DNA from: Archegozetes longisetosus
Lineage: Eukaryota; Arthropoda; Arachnida; Sarcoptiformes; Trhypochthoniidae
DNA: 64,000 nt
Direction of reading: 5' to 3'
Assembly: GCA_018873245.2 (NCBI GenBank)
Contig: JAEMBT020000005.1
Location: 13,066,001-13,130,000 of the forward strand
The position numbers and the translations under genes were made by a program. Below are positions 1 through 11,650 of the stretch, in pieces. The notes beneath the pieces were generated by a model. The model was not told where the DNA came from. It searched no databases and was given only the letters and a program-made list of their open reading frames with translations. How positions within the stretch are numbered: position 1 is the first letter of the stretch; every line of letters begins with the position of its first letter.

Positions 1-1526
1 TCAAAATGATGTTTCTTCAAATTTATATTTTAATTATTATTATTGCTATCCTAACTACTAGTATAACAATTGCATATCATTATCTAAGCTGGAAAACTTG
101 CCACTCTTCAGCTTCTGTATTTAACTTCTATTTCACTTTTCAAACTCATTCAATTTGTTTTTTCTTTCTTTCTTTTCTATTCTTTATAAGAAACTTTTCC
201 TAAACTTCTATCACTCGAAAACCCAGTAAACAATTATTTTTGAGCTTTTATTGATTTTTCAAATGCTAGCAATAACTGGAGAGAAAAATTGTAAAAATTA
301 TTTAAATTTTCAAAATGATGTTTCAAAAAGTTGATTACAAAAAGAAACTAATTATATCTTTCTATTTGTTTTGATAAATAGCTTTGAGAGAAAAGGTATT
401 TATTTTAAGAAAGTGGTAGGCACTGAAAAACCTGAACAATGTATTTGGACTGAATCTATAACTAAGCCTTCGCTGCGATTCACTATGTTTGAGGTGATTA
501 TTATTTATAATAGTTTTGTACTGATTGTCGATACGACTCAGAAAGCTGTGAGATCCAGGAATGCAAATCATAGTTATATTTGAATAGTGATGAAGAGATG
601 TCACGCAAAGAGATGACATACTAGTTATTATTTAGTTTATTACTTGTTCAACAATACTATGATTTGATATAAAGTTTTATAAATTGAGTACAAATGGAGG
701 GGAAGTGGTTTAGTGAAGACAATTCCCTATTTTTATATTATGTATAAGCCTATATTTAATTTTAATTTAATGGGCCGTTAAATAATAGGAAAAGAAAATG
801 CCACAGAATACCACATAACTTATAATTAGTTCTCAGACAACTTCTTCAAACAATTATTGTTTGAATTACTGTTAAAATATTTGCTGAACAGCTTTAGAGT
901 AAAAGTTATCAAAAGCTTAGTACTCGGTGCAAAAAATATGAAATATTCAGATACGAAGAACATATTATTATTGTATTTTATACAAATTGTCATTTGAAGT
1001 TGTACCTGAAACACTGCTGTATATCTGATTTACTTGTGACTCAATTACCATAATTGCTATAGGAAACAAAGCTTATAAATAGACACATAAATGCATAGCA
1101 TTTCAAATTATCATTGACGTAAACTTCACAAATAAATAATACGTTGAGCTGTAGAGAAGATGATTTAAGTCGTACGATGTCGAATCCAAATCTTAAACTT
1201 GAAACCTATCATTAAACCTTTGAAGTTTTACGCTATCGTAGTATAACTTTTATAATTAAGCTCAAATTTATATCAACTAAAGTAACAATTATTTCGATAA
1301 AAAGTAGTATAACCAAGTTCAGTACAGAATAAAAATGTTTTAAAAAACACCATCTCTTAGATACTATTTATTAAGAGAATACAAAGATTAATTGGATTTG
1401 AAATCTTAAATTATAATAGTATTAATTTTTTTGTAATTAAATGTCACACTATATGAACAAAAACAACAAATATTTCAAAGTTGATCACAGAATAAAACTA
1501 TATTATAGGCTATAAATTATCGGATG
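1..1526. other. Left-edge stretch without a supported gene
   Basis: Very AT-rich DNA downstream of the F-box gene's 3' end. A short ATG-started frame (about 9-200, plus) encodes a hydrophobic N-terminus, and another open piece (about 371-500, plus) follows an AG, but neither shows a recognisable family or a partner exon. A TTTATT on the plus strand at 1367-1372 (AATAAA on the minus strand) could be the poly(A) signal of the F-box gene. The 15-base string starting TCAAAATGATG occurs exactly at 1-15 and again at 310-324. Confidence 0.4.
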
Positions 1527-4500
1527 CTATTTGATACGATTATAAATACTACCAAAATCGATATTAATTAGATATCTAAATGCTTGTAAACCAAAAAAGG
1601 ACAATATATCGATTGGATTATCTTTATCTAATTGAAACTCAGTGTTATTGACGGCATACTCCACGCAATTGTCGTATAACATCATCAAAAGCATGCCAAC
1701 AGGCATTACAATCACCACTAACATTGTAATTAAAATCATGGCTAATATGACAGCTGACATCCCGACCACTGCTATCATCTTCATGGCTGACGGTTCGTCT
1801 GACTGACGACGAGGTCTATCATTAGCGAATAAGTAAGAAAATGAAAATTTTGAGAACTTTCAGTATAACACAAATGACTTTTTTGTGTATATTCAGTCTT
1901 ATCTAATAGTTATACGTGTATCTGGTTGTCTCCCAAGTCATATAGAGATTATTCACTAACAGAGCTATCACTTAACTATTGAATAATTATATACTAGTGT
2001 TGAAACAGAGTTTTTTCCGTAAGATAATTTCCTTTTTGTTCTTATTGTAGGGGCAATTTAATTAATCTTTTCATCAGAGCCTTAAATCATTTATAAGTAA
2101 TCCATTAAAAGGACTTAATTAAGTCCATGAATAGTAAATATCTGCACAACAAACAATTATTAAGTCATTAAAGCCTTTTTGATTATACTGTACCTGAAAT
2201 TTTCCTCAAACACCACTTTTAGATTATGCGGTAATTTAGTCATCTTAGGTCTAGATATTTTAGTTTCGGCGAAGAATATTGATAACTTTCGGTTAGGGTC
2301 CGATTTGGCCACTTCTATGCATGCATTTAGGGTTGCATTCGACACCGAAGACGTCTCTTTTATACCTATATAATTGAGTACAGGATGTCTCGAAATTAAA
2401 TGTATTAATCCTTCATCAGTGATCCGCTCGAACGATGTCAGTGACACTGAATGAAGTCGAGGCAAAAGTACCAACTGATGAACACTCGCATCCGTGATGT
2501 CTGAAGAATTTCCTGTAATTTATGCAACAGTTTGATTTTTTTGCTTAGGAAAATCTTCTTTTAATAACAAAATATGTTATATATATGTATATATATATCA
2601 GACTTATTATTATCAGATCATGTTTATATCCTTTACATGCAGTTTTTAGTTATATTTTTTATCAAAAGCAGTACTTTATTGGTCTGTTTTTGGGATTTTT
2701 GAAGGTATAATTTTGTAATTAGAAAAGAATTTTTATGAGATAATTATGTTCGATGGCGTGATTGATGTGTTTGTTTCAAAAATGCTATTAGTTTTTTACT
2801 ATGTGCAAGTGATTTGGAAATTTTATTGATATAAAAATTCAATATTCATTTGGAAATTTTTATTCAAATGAAAAAAATTTGAATAATTCATTACTGTTTT
2901 TTATGAGTGTTATTCTCTACTAAAATAAGATTTTATTAAAGGTGCGCGCATTTAACAATCAACATATACTGCATATCGGTAGCTTTGAGTAAGAATTGCT
3001 ATAAATTGTTGAACGCGCGCATATTTTAAATGTACCCGAATCAGTGAAAATAGTAATTTAAAAATATTTGATAGACAAACTATATTTTACAAACTCTTTA
3101 ACCATTTTGGGTAATATATTCAAATGAACTCTAGTTTCATACCTGATGTAATTACTGCTAGAAGTTGACACTAAAATCAAACCTAAATCGTTAACTGATA
3201 ATAAATATTTGAATGCTAAAAACTTGCAGATGTGAGGTTGAATCTTATTCTGTTTGGTTTACTTTGGATTGAGACCTTATATTTTTGTGTTGCGCTAACA
3301 TTTATCTAAACCTAACTAAATCTATAGAAACAAGTTAAGTTAGAGTAACTATAGCCAAACGTAGAAGCACGTTTTACAACAATATAGGATGTCATTCTGG
3401 GGCAAAGCCAAACTCTCTAAGTCTGTTTTATAGTTCAAGATTCGAATGCAATCAATGGTTTGGTTTTCATATACTTCTTATTATTTAAGCCAAGAATAAA
3501 TATTAATGAAATGCTGTTTCAATACATTTATAATATAAATGTATTTTATGAAAAAAAATCAAACTGATGAACTGAACAATTACTGGTGAAAGACTAAAAT
3601 AGCTTACAATAGAAAGTTTCCCTAATATTAGGACGAGTTAAGGGTTTTTCAGATTAAACCTATACTAAGCCTTGAGAATGAATGATTTATATGATGCTTA
3701 ATATTTGTGTTAAACAACTTCCTCTGGAATACTAATTGAGAATTAATTTGGAAAATAAACGGTTGCGATTCGGGATCCCTATAAAACCATTATTGTGTTG
3801 GAGATTATAATCTATGCTCTCGTTTATAGCAAAACCACTTCTTTATAATTGCTTCACTTAATTAAAGCAAATCTGATTCCTCTTTAAAACATTTGATGTT
3901 CACTTCTTAAGATTTATTTCAATGATTTATATCTTACTAGAAAAAAGAAATAAAACATCAAAATTGTTTTTATGTACAACTCGTGACATAAACTCTTATT
4001 TCGTGCCACATATTGCATAACGATTATAAAGAATTTAACTTTTAGAATATCAAACTATTTTTGATTTATAAATGCAATTAAGTATCTGCCACTTCTACTT
4101 CTCTATCAGTTTTTTATTTCATGTTTCTTAAGATTTTCTTCTTTTAAAACAAAGAATTTTAAATCACTTATCATTAGCTCTCAAATTATCGGCAAATTGT
4201 TTTCAAATTAAGGCTTAAGCTTCAGATTCAGCACGACTTCGATGAACATTTTCAGTTCAATACTTATGTTTTGCACCAATAATCACCCCAAACACTCTTC
4301 TAACTGTCTATCAGTGTTTATCTTAAACAACTATAACTTTGAGCAAAATTTTCATTTTGAATGACTCGTGTTTTTTGCCAAAGAAGAAAACGCTTTCTCA
4401 TCAAGATTATGAACTTTTGATTAGCGCTTAAAAGTTAACTACTCTTAAGAACTTCCGTCTAAATAGGAAAATACTTGTTTTCAAACTAATCGTCAACTAT

Positions 4501-7465
4501 TGCAACTGAGCAATTTTGCTTCTCACTTATCTGTAGAAAAACTTTTTCAATGTTTACTATCCTAAAAGCGACCCCAAATTAAGGTTATGCATAACTTATG
4601 TTTTCAGGTATGATATTCTCGACAAGTTATCGTTTAATACATGATTTAGTGAAAAAACCTCAAATGATTATAAGTAATTTTGCGATACAATTAAAATTTA
4701 ACTTTGAGATAAAAATTGCTGAAAGGAAAAACTTATTTAGATTTGTGTTTACTGCATTTTACTCTTAGGCGTTTGATTTGCAATCTCTTTCTTGTTTAGT
4801 GTTGTTTATAAAAGACTTACTTTCCTCATAGACAAATACGTTATTAATAACTTTGAATTCATGGTCAAAATTGAAAGCTTTCATGATCTGAAAAATATTT
4901 GTTATGCATAAAAATTAAAGCACTTAATTCTCGCCTTCATATCAATTTTTAAATGTTTCTCAATGACAACTAGAGATGATTATGAAAAGTTAATTAAAAT
5001 AGGAGTTAATGTCTACTCAATACTTCAAATAAAAGGCTTCAAATTCTATTTGTTTTCATATTGTATTCAATTTTCTACCGAATCAATACTTTTTTCAATT
5101 AGATTTCTAAACATTTTCAAAACATAAATGTTGTGATTAAGACAATGATTATGGACCTGATCCTAAATGTTGGCATTGGCCTCAATTAGTTGGTAATAAG
5201 GTCGATATAGTTAAACCTGGTTGTAGGTAGCCTTACCATTAAGATTAAATCACATGCTAATTGGGAATTAGGTATTATTTCATAATTGATGATCGATTTA
5301 CAGTTTGTAAGTCAAATGTTTTCCCAAAGCTATGCTTCTTTAAAACAACTAATGAGTCTTAATCTTTCGTTTTACTCGCTAAATCTCAACTAAGTCTTAC
5401 TGTCAAATTCTTAGCTCAACCTTTCATACGGAGCTCATATACAGGTCCGGTCCATAATCTCATATTAGATTAGTACTTCTTTAATAAGTAACTCGTGATC
5501 GACTTTTCGAAAAAAAAACGTTTCATGTTTTAAAAGTGGATCCTTGAGTTATTTTTCTATTTAGATCTGAAAGCAGATATATTTTTTAAATTGCAAATTC
5601 AAGTTTGAAAATGAACCTGAGTTCAATTGTATTATTGAAACTGAATCAATATTAATAAGTGATCTGCATGCACGTATGGCCTGATCATTGCACTCATAAG
5701 TTATTCAATGAAATATGCGTTTACAGGTATGAAATATTTACTTAAATTCAACTCTAAATTTTGTTGCACATGCCTTCGGTTCAAATATGAAATTTTATAT
5801 TATATTTATCTTTCCGGGTTTGCACATTCCTTTCCTGAAGAGGTTAACAATAATTCACTCTTATATAGCATTTTGAATTTTAAAAAACAAAATCTTCTCT
5901 CATATTAATCATGGATTTTCTGAATATGCTCTGAATATGCATAAATACTAGGGTTACACCTGAGAAATTGACTGTTTTTACTAGAAAAATGTCCTCAAAA
6001 TTATAGCAAAGATTCTCAAAGATTATAATATTTTGTCTTTGAGAGTTCAAATAAATCTTTTAAAATATTGCTTGAGTATTGATTGAGCCATAATTTGTAG
6101 TTTTTTTTGAACATGTATGAATGCAAAAACTGTTAAGTTATGCATATAATTCAATGCCTTTTCAATAAAATCAATTTAAAAAAACTATTTTCAAGAAAAA
6201 TCTAAATAACTTTGGCTTTCTTGAAAAATCAAAGATTAAATAAAATGAAATACCAGTTAAAGCAAACTTTTCGAGTCGTTGACACTTTTGGGCTAAAGCT
6301 TTGATGGAGTAGTCATTAAGTCTCAACTTCCAGCCATATTCACCAGTAATGACCAATTCTTTAAGACTTGCACACTCACTAACGATAGCAACAAACGACT
6401 GAACATCAATAGCTGAAAATTCATCGTAACATCTCTCTTGATGTAGACTTAATTTTTGTAAGTTAGTTAACTTTGAAATTGGACTCAAAGTATCGATGAT
6501 TTGGTCCTGAGGGCAAAAGAATTTAAGCGAAAGCGATTGAAGAGATGTTAATTTCTTCAAATGAGACAATTGCTGACTTATTCCTCCTCTAAGTTCGAGA
6601 TGCGTTAACTTGGAATCAGATTGTGAGATAGATTCAATCATTGGGTGCATCCATAAGTCTGCGTTCAAACTTCCGACACATAATGATTGACAACTTTCTC
6701 CTAGTTTTAAAACATATAAAAGTAATTAAAAAACTTTTCAATAAGTATTTAAGTCTAAATTAAGCCTTAATTACCTAATAAGTAAAGACGACTACCAGTT
6801 ATCAGATCATTATCTGAGATATCAAGATATTTAAGCGTTGTGAAGCCAACTAATATGTTCTCACAGTCGTCGTCGGTTAGGGAACAGTTCCTAATTGTTA
6901 GATATTTAAGATTAGGATACGTATTGATTAATAACTTCCAGCCATAGCTAGTTATTTGTTCATAATTAGTATGATTTGGATGATTATTATTATTATTAAT
7001 ATAGTTGTTGTTGTGATGAAGATCTCTTTTATATATACAAGAATTGAGACTAATAGTTGTTAATTGCTTACAACTAGTCGTGATAACAAGTATCATAACA
7101 TCAGAAACCGGAACATTTTCAATAATCAATGTCTCAATTGATGCAAATTCAATCATCATTTGATGAAACAATTGAAAACTTAGTTGCCAGCTTGTTATTA
7201 ATGTCTGGTTTGATTTTGAACTCTTATCTCTATAATAGTTGTCATCTTTTTTTCTGTGATAAATTATTTGCAAACTTTTCTGACCAGAAAGTGACTTATC
7301 GACAGCTTCTTTCCAAGTCTTGGAAACTAATCGACAATTGACTCGATCACCAAGAGATAAATGAGTTAAGATATGCATGAGACAATCCATATTAGTCTGA
7401 GCAATTATGTCGTTTGTATTATTATTGCTATTATTATGATTTAGATTAAAATTTTTCCACATCAT
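1527..7465 (-). CDS. F-box/leucine-rich-repeat protein with C-terminal hydrophobic (membrane) segment
   Basis: Four-exon minus-strand model: 7465-6775, 6700-6254, 2512-2194 and 1815-1527, giving about 581 residues. Junction phases agree (1, 1, 2) and every intron is GT-AG. Residues about 24-58 carry an F-box (MDCLMHILTHLSLGDRV, then CRLVSKTWKEAV), the part that in this family binds Skp1 in an SCF ubiquitin ligase. Leucine-rich repeats follow, for example LKYLTIRNCSLTDDDCENIL, LTHLELRGG and LHSVSLTSFERITDEGLIHL, resembling FBXL/AMN1-type repeats that select substrates. The last exon is joined in frame through a good acceptor (pyrimidine-rich tract, then ATAG) and adds a run of about 33 hydrophobic residues (about 500-532) plus a 50-residue tail. 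A membrane anchor on an F-box protein is unusual, so the last exon is the least certain part. The start is the first ATG; MM is followed by an Asn-rich stretch before the F-box. Intron 3 is 3.7 kb. Confidence 0.8.
2513..6253 (-). other. Long intron 3 of the F-box gene
   Basis: AT-rich intronic DNA without a credible open frame. It holds an (AT)-rich patch near 2578-2600 and a GC-rich-armed inverted repeat at 2942-3022, annotated separately. Apart from these I see nothing functional. Confidence 0.6.
2942..3022. repeat. Imperfect inverted repeat with GCGCGC arms
   Basis: The left arm GTGCGCGCATTTAACAAT (2942-2959) is complementary, at about 15 of 18 positions, to the right arm ATTGTTGAACGCGCGCAT (3005-3022). 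The spacer is 45 bases. The CG-rich arms stand out in strongly AT-rich intron sequence. It could form a hairpin in the intron RNA or be a remnant of inverted termini. Confidence 0.6.
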
Positions 7466-7865
7466 TAAAAAACGATTAAAACCACTTCTCTTGTATCAAG
7501 CTAAACAACAATTGAATAAATCACAGCTTTTTATAACAAACAAATCACAGAAAAATATTTATGCTTTTCATTCAAATATAACTCCTAGGATGAGAAAAAT
7601 GAGCTTCAAATTTCTCTTCTTTATACCAAAGATGATGACAAAAACCTCACAAACTTTTCATGGCATAAATAAATGGACAGTTAAGAGACTATGAGAGAGC
7701 AAAACCTAACTATTCGTGACGTTTCTCAAAGTGGTTTCACCAGTTTTTTCACTTTCTCTCAAGTACTTTCATGTGTTTTGCAATTTTATTTTTCTATACA
7801 ATACAACCGAGCTATGACTTGAATGCCATCATAGTAGTAGTGAAGGTGAGCTTCTTTTGGGCGTC

Positions 7866-7868
<3 letters not shown>

Positions 7869-7921
<53 letters not shown>
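7869..7921. repeat. (CT)n microsatellite, about 26 units
   Basis: Uninterrupted CT dinucleotides about 400 bases upstream of the F-box gene start. On that gene's strand it reads as a GA tract. Confidence 0.97.
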
Positions 7922-7924
<3 letters not shown>

Positions 7925-10141
7925 ACTCCTATGAGTTTCTTTACTTCTACTCTAGTATTTAATTTCTACAACAATAACAATGTTTGGGTGAAATAACTCA
8001 TAAGTTGCAAGAACTGAATGGCTGACAAGACCAAACACGAAAAGTGTGATACGTCTGAAATAAATTTGAGCGTATCTAGAATATTTTCAGAAATACTCAA
8101 ATAACTAATGTATAGCTGTTTATCGAGACATGAGTAAACATTGTTTGTGTGCTTAGTTATTCTGAATAAATACCATATGTGTTGAGAAAAATAATGATCA
8201 TACGCGAAAATTCGTTGATTAGTACTTAAATCAATTTCCTTTAATATTGATTTTACATCTAAACGAAACGTGATTTTAGAGTTGAAATCACTAAGTATTA
8301 GGGAAGTAAATAACTGCGCATAGATGTAATAGTAATGAAATTTGAAAATATTTCTGTTAATGGACTGAAAATTTTCTAATGCACAATGTTTTAATCAAAT
8401 TTGTTAACTAGTAGATAGTACGTAGATTAACTCCAAAGTGCATCTATTCACCAATCAATAGTTCTAAACAAATATTAAGAAATGATTTCCGCATTATTAT
8501 TGCTATCAAATCATTTTCTGTCTATCATATTTTTTAGTGTGTTATCTAAAATAGAAACTACTTTATGTTAAATCTATTTTAGATTTCTTATTCACCTAAA
8601 TTAGACTCAATCTTATGCTTTCAAATTTGAAAAGACTCCATGAAAAATAGTTAATCCTTTTGTTCCTTAACCTGAAAAAATGATCGAAATCTACTGATTA
8701 TAAGTAGAGTAACTTAATTTATTTGTGCCTTTTCCTCATTTATCAATTAATAGAAACTAAATTTACTGATTCTCAAAATCATCTATTAATAACTTTAGCA
8801 AACTTTACAATCTTCAAATCTTAAGTGAAAGTTTTTGAGAAAATGGCATTGTTTCTATGAATAAATCAGCTTAAGATAAGTTAGCTTAATGTTGAAAAGC
8901 TATTGTTTAGGAAAATTTGCTTCTCGCGTTCGACCTACTTATAATAAAGAGTTAGAACTTCACTCTAAAAATAAACTCGCTAATTATTTCAGTATATCTC
9001 ACGTTTACCGTCAACATGTTGGTTCATATTTATTGACTGGTTTTACAGTGAAATCCTATCATTTGAAAACTCTGAACTTGATAAAAATAGTGCTGTCTAT
9101 ATTAGTTTTATAACGTTGTTTTTCAAATTTTAAAGTAATTGAATCTACAGACTCGCTAATCATTCCCAATATATAACAGTTAACTGTGAAATAAGAGCAC
9201 AAGTTTTCCCAAATTGTTTAAGTATTTTCTTACGGAGCTTACTTGCGTAATATATCATTATGCCTGTTAGCTAATTCTCAAATTAATATTTTCCAGTCAT
9301 ACGATGGGGTTTTACGATGAGTTTTAACAGTAAACTCAATAGAAAAACTATCACTTTCCTAAAAGTGACTTTGATTTTTTAGATATTCAAAAAAAATTTA
9401 AGCTAAAGGTTAATGTATTCAATCTTAGTCAGTATCTCCAGAGAATTATGAGCGAAATGATTGTGATTATGATAAGTTTATGAGAAATACGAAATAAGTA
9501 TGTGAATTTCGATATGATTTGACTCACTATCGCAATTGATTCCCATATTTCACGTCAGACTCTCCAATGAATCTCCAATCAAATAAACCCTTCATTACAA
9601 AAAATATCAAACATAAGATAGTTTCTTCTGAAAGAAAACAGAAAAACAAAAAGATTTACAACTTTGTTGTTGAAATGATTGACAGGTTGAAAGAGAAGAG
9701 CTCGAAGTAAGAACTGTAAAATTATTAAATTTATTTGAATACTTGATAGGAAAACTCTTAGAAGATTCTTATTTATTATGAAATCAATAACGATCTTAAA
9801 GTTCGCCCGACATTGATTAAAACTTGATTACATTAGCGAATCCTACTTTCGATTACGAAATGAAACCACGAATATTTCGCAATATTTAGCATAAAACAAG
9901 TTAATTGCTTTTCATTATGAAATATATATCATTTAATTGGACTCAAAGCTGAGCATCTAATCTAATTATGTTAAATCAGTCGTATTCATATTGAAAATTT
10001 TGTAAATATTTCAATTTTAAACATTAACAAAATTCAGTTTAGACTTGAATTTTAAACGAAAGTTTAATAAATTGGTCTGCTTTTAGTATGGAATTTAATT
10101 CCCTCATTAAGGTCTCTTCTCATTAATGGATAGTAAGAATG

Positions 10142-10143
<2 letters not shown>

Positions 10144-10173
<30 letters not shown>
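10144..10173. repeat. (GA)n microsatellite, about 15 units
   Basis: Pure GA dinucleotide run preceded by GGGG, in gene-free DNA. Confidence 0.97.
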
Positions 10174-10176
<3 letters not shown>

Positions 10177-10338
10177 AATACTTAAAAATTGGCTTATATA
10201 GAGATTGGGTTCGGGTTCTGTTCATGATTTATGGTCTTGTAATTCAACTTTTTTGCCCACATTTTTAAGTAAAGCAAATTTGTTGTGATGTTTACACGAA
10301 AGCATTATTTAATTGTGATTAATAACCAAGTCGTTGGT

Positions 10339-10374
10339 GGGGGCGGGTATTCAGGGGGCTCTCACAAACGGGGG
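10339..10374 (+). other. G-rich stretch with G-quadruplex potential
   Basis: Four runs of three or more G lie on the plus strand: G5 (10339-10343), G3 (10345-10347), G5 (10354-10358) and G5 (10370-10374), with loops of 1, 6 and 11 bases. This is exceptional in the surrounding AT-rich sequence. Formation of a quadruplex is inference, and the 11-base loop makes it less certain. Confidence 0.5.
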
Positions 10375-11448
10375 ACAAGAGGTCTCGACCTTTAAATTGT
10401 ATTATGATATTAAGTGAGTTAAGTATAGCTTCATATCTAGTAAACCGTATATAAGATTTATGTACCGTGTCTTCCACTTCAGTACTAATGAATTTTCAGC
10501 AATCATTTTATTATTATTTATTCCAATGAACACAATTCATAATAAAGCCTTTCCATTAATTTTAATTATAGTCATACAGTAGACTATTATATGTCTGTTT
10601 TAGATGCAAAAAATTCCCAACGATTTCAAGTTTATCATTGGGGATATTTTTTTGTAACGCTTGAAAACTTTTTTCCCAAATTTATTAATTTTCTGTATAA
10701 TTATTTTCAACACTTCGTTACTTTCTATGATTTAACGTACTTTTAGAATAAGAATAGAAAAAATGTTCTTCTAATCAAATCATAGCTTCAAATGTAAGTG
10801 TGCAGTTGAACGCAAAATATTTCAAATGTTTTTCAAATCTATATGTGTTTAAAATGATTTTAAGATAACTTAGACTTTTAAATAGAAGTTTGGCTTGAAA
10901 AAGTATGTAATGGAGCTCAATCTGAAATTTTGCTTTTATTCAGAGTTGGCTAAACTCTTAAATAACTTCAATTGTAATTAGGCGCAAAAATGTGATTTTG
11001 TTTATTCTCCCAAATTTGCAGATAACATGTGAATAACCCCAAACAATAGTCAGTAAAGGGATTTTTCTTTCTCTCGACTCCAGTAATTATTGTTTATAAA
11101 AATTTTTCAGACATTAAGTTGTATTTGCAGACACAGATCATGTCATTTTTTGGTATAAGAATAACAGTTTAAAAAGCCATTAGAGAGTTATTATTCATTA
11201 TTTCTATGGAAAATTTGGGCACAAACTCTAAGTAGAACAAGAAGTTTGAAAATTCAAAGGTATTTCTGCTCCTAAGAGGCGATACTTCTCAAGGATTTCA
11301 ACAGAAATTTTTCAGTTCAAGAACTTTTGAATGTTATCTAAAATATTAGCATAATTTCTAGTCCGAAAACTGAAACTTAAATATCTTTAAGCTATTTTTT
11401 AATAAGAATTTTTAATAAGTTTAGGAAAATGTAAATAAAGTTTTGCCT

Positions 11449-11650
11449 AAAGTTTTACATAAAGCAATGTTCTTATCGAAAGTTTCCCAAACAATACCAT
11501 TTAATTCGATTTTAAATTGTTTATGTTTTGTATAAAAATGATGTTTTAATTATAATTTTGTTTTTGTATCAAATAAATTGGTTTGCAAATCAATTTTTCG
11601 TTTAAGCTTTACGTAAAGCAATATTTTAATCAAAAGCTTCACAAAATAAG
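11449..11650 (+). repeat. Diverged direct duplication, period about 154 bases
   Basis: A segment around AAGTTTTACATAAAGCAATG (from about 11449) is repeated as AAGCTTTACGTAAAGCAATA (from about 11604). Similarity continues for about 45 bases, through ATCGAAAGTTTCCCAAA versus ATCAAAAGCTTCACAAA. Confidence 0.5.

Noticed and set aside
9-203. Short frame with hydrophobic N-terminus at the left edge
   Set aside because: It starts with ATG ATG and looks like a signal anchor, but there is no family pattern, no clear partner exon, and AT-rich DNA readily encodes Ile/Leu/Phe runs.
371-583. Open frame containing GTEKPEQCIWTESITKPSL
   Set aside because: The composition looks somewhat coding and an AG precedes it, but there is no start and no recognisable neighbour exon, and it overlaps an equally long antisense frame.
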